Shown here: one piece after another, positions 21,612-32,310 of the stretch
Layout of the letters: every line of letters begins with the position of its first letter
Position numbering within the stretch: the stretch's first letter is position 1
The notes under the pieces: model-generated
The model's database searches: none
What the model was told of the DNA's origin: nothing
The model's input: only the letters and a program-made list of their open reading frames with translations
Position numbers and translations under genes: made by a program
Source of the DNA: Stropharia rugosoannulata
Lineage: Eukaryota; Basidiomycota; Agaricomycetes; Agaricales; Strophariaceae
Assembly: GCA_028532985.1 (NCBI GenBank)
Contig: JANCIK010000003.1
Coordinates: 2,738,001 to 2,802,000 of the forward strand
Direction of reading: 5' to 3'
Length of the DNA stretch: 64,000 nt

Positions 21612-24600
21612 TTAGGTAGATGTTGGAGGGTTTGCGGGAGGGTGCTCTAGTAGCGCGCGTAGTTTGGTCTGTGTTCTTCCCAGTGAGATGATGCCGCCAG
21701 TTGTCAGCCTTGGCACGGCCAAATCTAGGTCTTCCGGCCCAATCGTAGGCTGCGTTCGGCTCTTCTCGATGAGAACCTCGGCGTCCACTATCACCTTCTG
21801 CAGTCGACGGCGGGTATAGTACAAGTTGTATATTTCGGCCTGGAGACCACCTAATGGAATTTCGAGGGCCCGCCGCACGAACGCGCGCGAGAGGACATAT
21901 GCTTTTTCGCTGTATAGACGGCTGGATTGACAAATGTCAGTCCTGTATTGCACTACCATTTAGCGAGAAATAGCATACCTGTTAACTGTGCCTTCTTCTG
22001 TTCCTCTTAGCTTGTCGTATGCAGGTTCGCAAAACCATCTAAAAAGAAATTAGTGAGACGGTGTTTGAGCTGTGGAAGATAATACGCTTACGGTTCTTTG
22101 ACAAGGACAAGGCCTTGTATTGAGACCAGAGCTTGAAGGATAGACGACCGGGCGGCGCTCCAAGACTCCGACTTGTCTCCGCTCCAGGTGCCGAGGATCG
22201 ATAAACATACTTTGCCTTCTTCGTACAGATTTCTGTTATTAGCAAGTGTTAGGTTAAATCCAGTTTGCATCACTGAAGCATATCTAGCTAGACTTACGGA
22301 TTAACTGGGAAGGATAAGTGATATTAACCCCTGCATGGAATGAAAAAACATACCTCGACCATTGCCATTCGTCCAGCTTAGGAAATGAGCTATTGGGGGA
22401 CTTTGTGGGAAGTTTGAATCTAGCATCCAATCGATAACAAATGGTGCATCTTGATAGGGAGTGTTTTCAGGACCTATAATGAGAGAACGAAGAAGGTCTG
22501 TCCGGTCTTCATATGCACGAACAATGATAGAGTCTAACAGACAATGGGTTCGTCGCAGGATGCTTCTGCATAACAAAAAGCACTTACCAGGCAAGCCACT
22601 TTTCAGGGCACGATACTCTTTATTGAGTCTTCCCAAAAACGTTTTTGAAGGTTGAGCGTGTGGCGATGAGTAAAACGCGTGGTCAGGCGGAGCCGAAGAT
22701 AATATCTCGAATGGGCTCCATATAGTTTCTACTGAGTCCTCTAAATCGTCAACGGCCGGTTCTTTTCCTATGTCGACCTCTGCCTCCACTAAGTCCATCT
22801 CAATATCTGTTGCATTGCGATCAGTGTTTATATCATGTACGTCTTGTGCAGAGTCTTCCATTGCCCACAATGGATGGTCGACTTCCATGACGTCCTCTGC
22901 GTCTTCAAATCCATCGTATTCTTCATTGTTAGGAACGTCCTCCCACTCGTCAGTTGGTACTGCAGAACGCCATACGCCATCATGGTCCATTACCCACTGC
23001 GCTTCCTCCTCTTCATCAGTATATGAGTGATAGCCCTCGGATTCGCCGTCCCACCCGCCGTCTTCTAGCTGCTCGATGCCATCGTACAAACGCGTTAGAC
23101 GCTCTAACGGGTATGTTTGCACAGACCAATCAGGAAGAGTAACTTGCACTGTCCCATCAAGGTTAAGCTGTTCAAATAGAAAATGTTATTTTATATTTAT
23201 TGACTTCAACAGATGAAGACCAAAAACTTACTCCTGTTACTTCACCGCACCATAAGAGTTTACCATCATTGAGTGACGGCCGTTGAATCGGTTCCTCGAC
23301 CAACTCGCCATTACTTCGTTGGGTCGCAATTCGTACACCCAAGTCGTACATTTCCTTTCTCCAACCTATGCCGCCAGTCAACTCTCTGGGTGAGAATGGA
23401 TTCTCGCGAACCCACGGCTCGATTTCACCAATCCTTGGAACTTTAGGCCTCTCCATCCCATTAGTAGTTCCAGGTCTGTGAACAAAAACAAAATCTCCAC
23501 GGCGCACGCCATAACCATCAGCAGCCGTACTACCGCCGTCATTGTCAAAGTTTCCATGAGGATCGAGTTCAAGTAACGGAGCGAGTTCAGTCGATCCCGT
23601 ATCAGGCGAGTATATCAATGCTGTCCTGTCGACTGCGTCAACAGATTGCACAACGGCTACTCTTTGTTCGTCCTCTGTTTTCCATACAACATGATCACCT
23701 GGCCTATTTGAGTGTAGATATTAGAGGGGTATTATTTAGGCAGTAATACACTGTGACTTGCCAAGTATCGTATTCGTCTGGATTTAGATACGGGATAACC
23801 TCTGTTGCTTTCAAGGACTCTTGCATACCGTCCTGCCATAGCACCTCGAGTTCTGTGATAGTTTCTGTGACCAAGAGTGTATGTACTCGGACTACTCCGG
23901 TCGAATCCCCGTCTAAGCCATGCTCTGTATAGGGTAGACCGGTACCGTTTTTAAGGTGTACACGGTCACCCACGCGCATTTCCAAATCCGAGCGACCACG
24001 GATTAACGTGAGGCCTGACAGATCCTTTCCACGCCAGAATCTATGAGGTCTTTTCTTCTTTTCTGCAATGGCAGAATCGAGCTGTGATTAAATTCTTATG
24101 AATAATGGTGAATGTCGCAACGCAATATTACCGACCGATTGGTTCAAGGCTAGCCAGGCGACGGCATATGTGTTATGCTTGACCGCAATAACAATTTCTT
24201 TGCCATCCGTGTCAGGCCGGAAAATACTAATCGAATTCGGAAGAAGGTCCTGCAAAACGTACGACTGTTAGGTAAAAGAGGATTTTTTAGGTAGTTTAAT
24301 TACTAACGTGACCGCAATCCCCTACTGCCCACCGTGTCCCTACTTCTGGTACTCTGACGAGTTGCCCAGAAGCCATTTGAATAATCGATTCATCAAATAC
24401 CTAATTGGTTTAAGTCAACTTGAACATGTAACCACAGACGAAGGGAGGCAAACCTCGACAATCTGAAGAGCTTCAATTAGACAAGAACACTGACAATACA
24501 GAAGGATGCGTACCTGTCCTATCCAATCATCATGGGCAACATAGTCGCCCACCTCCGCGTCCGGTTTATCTTCTAGATCATCCAGGGTGTACCAACCGTT

Positions 24601-25116
24601 CACCTTTTCACCACTGATTGCATGCGCCAATCGTCCCTTAACCTTAATGTTGGTGACTACACCAGACCGAACGTCATCAAAAGAACGTTTGCAATAATCA
24701 CCTGGCTGAAGGGAGCGGTCTATGAGGCGCAAATCTGATTCGTGTAGAATTTCACGCTCGTTGGCGCCTTTCGAGATAAATGTTACTCCAACTTCACCAT
24801 AGGAGAGAGGTCGCATTAAAGGATCATCATGAGTAGCCTGCGGAGGAATATCTTCGGCGTCGTGCCAACATCTCTTCCAAAGCAGTAGGATTAGCGATGC
24901 GGTAATTCCCACACCAAGTGGACCTCAAGACATACCAGGACAATTCCATATTGCTCTGGAGAGGAGATCTTTTGAACTATATCCTGTTGAAAAAGCTATA
25001 TTCGAGAGTACGATTAGCTTATGACTTCAAATGTGCTGATGATAATCAGGCCTTTCGATCTTGATTCTCACTTTAGTTCCCTGGGCAGCCTTGGACTCGG
25101 AGGGAGCTGGAGGCAT
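21612..25116 (-). CDS. UBE2O-type large ubiquitin-conjugating enzyme (hybrid E2/E3)
   Basis: Giant E2 enzyme; animal UBE2O and plant PHO2/UBC24 are relatives, and yeast lacks it. The start at 25116 reads [15 protein letters not shown]. The N-terminal half holds SH3-like/CR repeats: [31 protein letters not shown] and [13 protein letters not shown]. An acidic coiled-coil region around [13 protein letters not shown] follows. The UBC fold then shows the characteristic string [29 protein letters not shown] and [18 protein letters not shown], where the cysteine is the ubiquitin-accepting residue, then [16 protein letters not shown]. The C-terminal extension is helical. The product is about 980 aa and many short introns are required. 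Divergent from prefoldin 6 (292 bp between starts). Confidence 0.92.
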
Positions 25117-25407
25117 TGAGAATAATGAATATTTTTATATAGTGAAAGAATGACGAATGAGAAGTCCAGTGGCGTCGTAGTTGAGGGCAAACCTCAATCT
25201 AGCAGCTTCGTAATGTTACTTCTCGCTTTGGAAGACCCGAGAGACTCTCTGCTAGTTGAGAGTCTTCAATAAAATTATATCACGTGGATTAATTGCTCCC
25301 AGCGGGTGTGCTTTGATGCCGAAAACCAGCACTTAGTTCGACTCCGAAGTAAATATGAACTAAAGCCATATCTTATCTTGATCTTTAACTCTGCATTGAC
25401 CGCCATA

Positions 25408-25925
25408 ATGTCCACACAAGACAGATTACAGCAAGCGTCTGTGGAATTTCAAAAGCTGCAAGCTGAATTATCCAAAGTAGTAGAAGCTAGGCAACGCCTT
25501 GACGCACAACTCTCGGAGAATGAGCTTGTTAAAAAGGTAGAATCTGTAGTAGCTGCTGTCGTCAATACTGATTCTGTTGAAGGAATTCGAACAATTATCA
25601 CCCACGAATAACGTATATAAACTCATCGGACCTGTTCTGGTGAAACAAGACCAGGCTGAAGCCAAGAGCAATGTAAACACCAGGCTCGATTTCATCAGGA
25701 GTGAAATGTTTGTGCCTTTCGATGGCCTATAATACTGTCTGAGTAAACCTTCGCAGACGACGTGTCGAAGGACAAATCAAGGATGTTCAGGAGAAGCAAG
25801 AGAAGAAGAAGGCAGAAGTACGTGACAACAACATTTACTTTTCTTGCGTTGGTTCTTATTCCTCGTAGATTGTTCAAATTCAGTCCGCAATCCAACAAGC
25901 TACAGGCCCATCAACAACATCATGA
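25408..25925 (+). CDS. Prefoldin subunit 6 (beta-type)
   Basis: Subunit of the hexameric prefoldin chaperone that passes nascent actin and tubulin to TRiC/CCT. Four exons join(25408..25536, 25583..25707, 25757..25817, 25869..25925) give 123 aa, the normal length. The beta-prefoldin plan is visible: an N-terminal coiled coil (RLQQASVEFQKLQAELSKVV), the central beta hairpin (NNVYKLIGPVLVKQD), and a C-terminal helix (VEGQIKDVQEKQEKKKAEI) ending in GPSTTS. The start is the first ATG in the frame. Confidence 0.93.
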
Positions 25926-26478
25926 TCTGATATTGAAATGTAACAACAAAGCGTATTGTTCATGCGTTTCCGATACGGCACTCTAAGCATCTACACTTGT
26001 TATTGGTGGTAACTTATCAATTGCAAGCTACTGTTTAGGAAGAAAGTTCCAGTGGAGTAGGCCACGAGTTGCCAGCAGTGCCCTGCTTCCCTCGAAAGCT
26101 ACTCGTATTTCTGACAGAAAGTAGCTGGGAATCAGTGTCTGTTGCGCAACTAAATAATTCACCTCAGAAGTGTTTGTATACTGAACCACTTTCATGACTT
26201 TTCTGTATATATTGATGCCCAAAGCGACTTTATCTCTTTGTATGAGTGGATATGTTACCTGTAGAAACTATGTATACCCTCTCGTTTTTGTTGCTATATA
26301 CATGGCTATGTAGAGCACAATGTAGCAGGCAAATAATTTCTCTGAATGACCACGACGTTCAGCCATCCGGTCCGGCTTCATGGTCTTAACCTACTGACTT
26401 GCCTTGTCTTGCGTAAGGCGTTCGATACCTCTTTCTCCCCACATTCTAACCTCTGGTGGAAGTAAATCAAAGGAACTG
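25926..26478. other. Tandem intergenic region before NRDE2
   Basis: AT-rich 553-bp gap between prefoldin 6 and NRDE2. An in-frame upstream ATG at 26404 could lengthen the NRDE2 N-terminus by 25 residues. Nothing else recognised. Confidence 0.45.
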
Positions 26479-29400
26479 ATGTCTTCGTCTTTCTCATCAT
26501 TCCCTCCTTCATTTTCTTCGTTTCCAGACCTTGCTAGAGAACTATCCCCTTCACCTGCAACCTCAGAGAAGGATGTTAAACGGAAGAAGAGTACACGAAG
26601 CGACAAAAATTCTGAGGATAAGAGAACTAGTAAAGATCATCGAAGGAAACGTGCACATGCAAATGAATACCAAACTGAAAAAAAAATGTTGGGAACGAAC
26701 GGAGAACCCACACCAGTCTCGTCGAAGTCCAAGCTTAACGAATCTGCCCGAATCAATACAATCTTCTTTATTGATCGTAAAGGGGATAGCACAAATTTGC
26801 AGTACGGTGGGCTACATACTGGTGATGTACCTAAGTATCATCTGGTGGCAGGTAAGGACTTCCCCTTGAATAGCATTGAGGTCTAATATGTTTTTAGGTG
26901 GTAAGAACATTCTTGGTCTGTCCAGGACTCTTATCGCATTACGAAGAACTGGTAAAACGGTAGAAGTGGGACCAGGTCATTATCATAGTAAGGTATAGAT
27001 GACGACAGCGGTGATTCTCACAAGCTCATTGGTTGCCAAATTCAAGGCGTCAAGTATAACGGATTCTGCTTCACGGGCAATACTTCTACGACCACCGTCG
27101 CGTAGGATAATACCGCTTACAAAAACCAACAAGTACGAAGAAGACGATGGTTTCATTCGTCTTCCATCCCGGCGCACTCAACTTCTCCCTGAAGTCGAAT
27201 CGTATCGCTCAATATCACTTAGAGTCGGCATCGACGATTCGGATTCCTCTCTACCTTCTCACACAGAAGGAAACGCTAGCTCTGACGACGACAGCGATCA
27301 TCCCGTACTTCCAGCACATCAAGAAAGCTTGAAATTTCTTGACCAAGAATTGGCGCACAATCCAGGTTCTACAAGGACATGGTTATCACTGTTGCGTCAG
27401 ACTTTATCGACTGTTCCTATAACGTCGAAGAACGCGACCAAAGCGCGTTGCGAAATCACTGTTTCTATCCTAGCCCGAGCACTGTCGGCCGCGCCTGAAA
27501 ATGCCCGCAGTAAAAAACTTCTTATCCCATATCTCAAAGCTGGAGAGGAGATATGGCATGAGAGTAAATTGCGGTCAGAGTGGGAGGAAGCATTGCGTAT
27601 GGGAGGCATAGAAATTTATATGGAATGGTTGGAGTGGCAAATTCGCAGAGGCCGAGACGGTGTTGATGGGGTTATAGAGTGCGCAAGGCGCGTTTTAGGA
27701 TCTCTTGGAGACGACGCGAACTCAGACATAGTGAAGATTCGAGTTCTTTGGCGCGTCGCCATCGTTTTACATGATGCTGGTATGTTGCTGCTGCATTACG
27801 TTGCCCCTCAAAATTAACTTATATGAGCTACAGGTTTTTGTGAGCGAGCGATGTCTCTTCTACAGGCACAGGCGGAATTGTGAGTCACTTGTACTAGTAT
27901 TTAGATTGAGCTTAACTAATAAAGTCATATCAACAGGCTATTCAGCATGCCATCTGCGCTCGCAAACATGACATTCCAAGAAAAATTGACTGAACTCGAA
28001 ATATTCTGGGAATCGGAAGTTCCTCGACTAGGGGAGGACGATGCACTCGGGTGGGCTGCATGGTATCAAAGTAAAGAGTCCCACCAGTTAACTTCTTCGC
28101 GCCAACCAATTTATACGCCTAATATATCTGACCTCGATCCTTATCGACAGTGGGCAAACCAAGAGATCGCGTCGGACAGGACGATGCGTTTTTCATTAAG
28201 ATCAGATACAGAGGTTTTAGACCCATATTGCGTTGTTATTTTCTCCGATATACAACAAATGGTGGTGGACGTCAAATCCCGCGCAGCAAAACACGCATTC
28301 CGCATGGCGTGGCTGTCTTTCATTGGTTTACATACCCCTGGCTTGACTTTAGCTGATGCTGCTTCACTCAATTGGGATGATAGGTGGAACCTCGGCTATT
28401 TGACGATGCCTTCAAACTTGGATAACATTTTCCCGTCCGACAAGAACCAACGACTGCTATCATCCGATACTGTGGCTGGCGTCGTGATAGGCAGGCAGAG
28501 GGAGTACCTTTCGCCATTTGGTCCTGTTCAGTGCTGGGGTCCTGGTGTGTCTGGTCCATTGGATTACACTTCCAGTGATCTCTCAAAGCCTTTTCGGAAA
28601 GGAATCTGGTCAGAAGTGGACTTACAGAACGTTGACAAGGAGTTGGCAAGGCGTCTTTTCTTGCGGCTGAAGCTGGATGGTGACGATGCTGAGTGGAACT
28701 CCCTAGCGCTAGCCTTTGAAGTTGCCATTGATTCGAAAAGGTATGGTATGTTTACATCTTTCCAAGCAACTCTGGTACTAATGCAGCGCAGCGCTGTCAA
28801 AATGTCGAAATCGCTATTGTCTTGTCATCAAAATTCTCTTCAGCTGTGGAATGCGCATGCTCAGCTGGATAGAATGCGCGGACGCCTCAACGAGGCTCGC
28901 AAAGTTTACCATACCGTCCTGATAAACAAGACCTCGACACATATGCAAATGCAACAGCAGACTAGTATCATGTGGTGGAATTGGGCGGAAATGGAATGGC
29001 TCTCTGACGAAGATGAAGCCGCTTTAAACGTAGTGCTGAAGTCAGTAGACCTACAAGGCAGCCATTCTGGTATAACCATCCTGAGAGCGAAGCGGTCGCT
29101 GGATGACAATGCAAAATCTTCTACTGCATGGAAGGAACAAGAAGGATGGATAAAGCTGCGTATACTTCTTGAGTTGTTGACAGGAAACGTACCATCCGAA
29201 GCACTCAAAGTCTTTGACGAACGTTTTTTGCATGTAGAAGGTGCTGCGGCAAAGGAGAGCCTGACCACAGCATCTCTGATGATGATCTATAGCTATGGGA
29301 CGACCCTAAAAAGGCCCATGCCACCTTCCTTGCTTAGAGATAGGGCGCATTCCGCTTTTGAAGCTTATCCTAATAATTCAATAATATTAGCCATTCTCCT

Positions 29401-30037
29401 GGAATCCGAGCGAGGTCAAGGGATCTGGGGTAGAATTAGGTCGCTTATGGGCGCTATTGATGGGAAGAGTAAAGATGTTGCAAGAAGAATCCAGGAGGTA
29501 TGGATCGCGGGATGGGAAAAGGGTAGGTGGGCGAGTGAAGTGGAAAGGACAAGGAGTGGTCTAGCTGCTGCTATAGAACACGAACGGTGAGAGCACGTCT
29601 ACCCTCAATCAATGAAACTATTCTGACCTGCGACAGAACGAGTGCCAGTTCTGTCATGTGGCGCATATACATTGAATTTGAAATCCGAGAGCGCGAGCTC
29701 CAGAGAGCTAAAAAGCTACTTTTTCGAGCAATTTCTGAGTGTCCTCTGGTCAAAGGTATGTTGATCGCACTACTGTAATATATCATATAATTCACCCGCT
29801 TTTATGTCAGATCTTTACCTCCTGGCCTTTGGTCCTTTGCGCAGTGTTTTCCAAGCTCATGAATTGAATACCCTTGCGGACACTATGGTAGAAAGGGGCA
29901 TCCGCTTACATCAAAGTCTGGACGAAGTAGTAAATATGATCAACGAAAGAGAGGATAGAGAACATGGGGCCGACGAGAATACCGAGGACGAGATTGAGCA
30001 TCGCGCTCGTGAGTTGAGGCGTTTAATGCCCTATTGA
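26479..30037 (+). CDS. NRDE2 family protein (nuclear exosome / RNA surveillance factor)
   Basis: Nuclear HAT-repeat protein; family members (human NRDE2, S. pombe Nrl1) bind the Mtr4 helicase and act in RNA decay, splicing and heterochromatin RNAi. The start is placed at 26479 (MSSSFSSFPPSFSSFPDL), typical of the family; 26404 is an in-frame alternative. The N-terminus carries a basic stretch (KRKKSTRSDKNSEDKRTSK) and the family block FFIDRKGDSTNLQYGGLH. Next comes GKNILGLSRTLIALRRTGK, an exon beginning ASSITDSASRAILL, and the block QELAHNPGSTRTWLSLLRQ, which opens the repeats. The HAT-like repeats continue to MWRIYIEFEIRERELQRAK, with the end at 30037. The product is near 1,050 aa. The exon joint after HYHSK uses an acceptor before GCGTCAAG and was inferred from frame. 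Confidence 0.88.
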
Positions 30038-30363
30038 ACTGGCATGTACGACGAGCAACCGTTTAGGCAACCTCTGTTCCTTTGTTTCAATTTTTGCTTT
30101 CACTTAGATTGTCATCCGCTCCCGAACCTTCGTATTATTTCAAAAAACCCACCTCAGTCTTTTGCGCTATAAACGAATACGGAGTTTGGTTGCCCATATG
30201 TATCCGAAGTCCAAATACGCGAGGGTATGCACCTTTATGACAGTTTTGTTTCAATGTCCTACAAATGTAATACTTACAACTAATTATTTTATACAATTAA
30301 TCAGGTGGCCTAATGAACGTAAAGATGAGATATCCGGGAAAGCCAACATTGTCGGGAGTATTA
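30038..30363. other. Convergent gap between NRDE2 and bZIP genes
   Basis: 326 bp between two stop codons; AT-rich, nothing recognised. Confidence 0.5.
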
Positions 30364-31479
30364 TCATTTGGTTTTATGAGGCTTTTTTCCTTTTTCTTTT
30401 TTCTGTTGCAGTGTTTCTTCGGTTGATGATTCTGATTCTTCCCCTGAAGGTTGTTCTTCCTCCCCCTGACTTGCACAAGAGGGTCCCGCTTCCAGAGATG
30501 CCATGCTCGCCGCGGCTTGTCGCGCAGCAAGGTTGTTTGCTGCAAAACGAGTCCCCTTTAGCATCACAATCTCCTTCAGCCATCCATTCTCCCTTCTCAG
30601 ATCGGCTGCTTCTCGCTCCAGCTCCTCTGCTCTCCCTGTCAACTCGGTCACTGAACGCTCGAGAATAAGGGTCTTATGTTTCTTCTTTATTCGGAAGCGT
30701 GCTAGGACAATAACATTGTCAAGACCGTCTGCGATAATATAAAATGCCCTACCTGACGCGGCCGTATTCCTCCTCCTCTTTTCTTCGGATATTATCATGC
30801 GGTCACCTTCTGTCTGTTCCACCTCAGGCGAAGCGCTGGTACGCATTTGGTTGTCACTGATAGACGCTTGGTGGCCTCGGCGACTATCCCCTCTAATTTG
30901 GTGTGGGGCCGACCCCAGGGGCGTCTCGTGGAAAGGTTGCGACGTGCTAGTACTCGCATGTGCTTGAAGGGGATCATAATTCTGCCCTTGGGGAGGCATC
31001 ATGGCTTGCCACGGGAAATCCAAGGCTGACAGAGGAGGTAACTGTGCAGGAGCCATCGCACCGTGATGCATGAAGTTGCCATAAAATCCGGGTGTTGGGC
31101 CCATAGGCGGGTATGAGTTATGTGACATCATGTTGGAATAGTCTTGTCCTAGATTTCCAGCAGTTGCCGCAAACTGGGCCAACAACGCAGCGTCCTAAAT
31201 ACACTTGGCATTGAGACTCATCTGCCTCAAAGACAGTATATATCGTGAATTTTACTCACTTACCTCCACATTATTTGTTGTGTGCGTATGAGCATTGCTA
31301 TTGCTGTTGCTGGAGTTTTCATCTGTTCTTGTATTATTATGACTGTTTGCTGAAGATTCGCGGTCCATATCATCGAAGTTGAGCCGTGCCCAATTTTCAA
31401 GCTCTTCAGTGGCAGAAACTGTGCTATAAGCAAGGAGTGAGGTAAGGTCTTCTGAAGCCTCGCTTTTGAGAGAGAGCAT
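30364..31479 (-). CDS. bZIP transcription factor (Cys3/MetR/Gcn4-like basic region)
   Basis: Nuclear regulator of 331 aa from exons 31479..31264, 31194..30753 and 30701..30364. The N-terminal two thirds are low-complexity (Asn/Ser/Thr, then Pro/Met/Gln-rich, likely activation regions). The basic region reads EEKRRRNTAASARFRIKKK, which carries the N-x7-R signature and is typical of the Cys3/MetR and Gcn4 families regulating sulfur or amino-acid metabolism. The zipper has perfect heptad leucines: LERSVTE, LTGRAEE, LEREAAD, LRRENGW, L. The Glu/Ser-rich C-terminus ends in KKPHKTK. Intron 2 (30702..30752, 51 nt) interrupts the basic region between NTAAS and ARFR and has no stop in frame. The gene is divergent from kinesin-6. 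Confidence 0.9.
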
Positions 31480-32310
31480 AATAAGCAGCTGTGGATGCGA
31501 ATGGATAATAATACGCGGTGCATGTTTTCAGCGTTTAAGGTGAGTATAAGGATTCGCCATCGAGACACAAGATTGCGACAGTTCGAACGCGTAATACGCA
31601 AACAGTCGTATTGCTTCCAACACGTCGAGCCCGCGCTTACAGGCAGAGATAAGTCCATTAATATTGGAGATTGATCATGACAATTGATACCCCATCACCA
31701 GAGGAACAGATCTCGGAGGTCGTTTAAGTTGACGGTGGCTCTGAACTATGGTAAGTAGTACAGGGAACCGCATATGAGTACGGTTTGATGTCACTGAAAT
31801 GCTGGCTCGCAGAGGCTCATCCATTCTCGTCATAAAAACGGAGCACCAACTTTTTGTATTTTTAGCGGCCAAAGTCAAGCCAAAGTGGTCAATGTGAATT
31901 AATGATAATACCCAACTTGGGTGACACTCATTTTATTTTCAAACATATGTTATGTAGAGTAAACTTGGAGTAAACCCTTTCAATGATACCCAACTGAGTC
32001 GCCATGATGCGTCGGTGCATGTGCTTATTTGCCGAGTTTGAGCACTTCAAGTTGTTAAAAAAAGCAATTAGCCGGATTGAACCAGCTCGGTTTGTCTCGA
32101 CAGACTGTTCCGCTGCCCTGTGCTAAATGGGAATCTACTCTACTTATACTTATATAAATATTACATAATTTATTGAACGCCATCACGTGATAGAGATCGC
32201 GGTAGTCACGAGCTATGGTTCTCGCGCTAGCTCATTGCTTTCATTTGGCTTTAATTGTTCCAACACTGTCCTTGTAAAGTGCCACCTTGACTGCCATAAT
32301 TGATCTTGAA
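31480..32310. promoter_or_regulatory. Divergent upstream region of bZIP and kinesin-6 genes
   Basis: 831 bp between outward starts. It contains the perfect 10-bp palindrome ATCACGTGAT at 32182..32191, about 120 bp from the kinesin start. It also holds two related copies of the motif ACCCAACT at 31907..31915 and 31987..31995. Short minus-strand open frames here (31260..31658, 31675..31878) look spurious. Confidence 0.5.
32182..32191. promoter_or_regulatory. Palindromic E-box ATCACGTGAT
   Basis: Perfect inverted repeat centred on CACGTG. Such sites bind bHLH proteins (Cbf1, SREBP-type factors). Activity here is inferred only. Confidence 0.4.

Noticed and set aside
31260..31878. Minus-strand ORFs upstream of the bZIP start
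   Set aside because: They overlap exon 1 in another frame or lie in the leader, with no conserved features.
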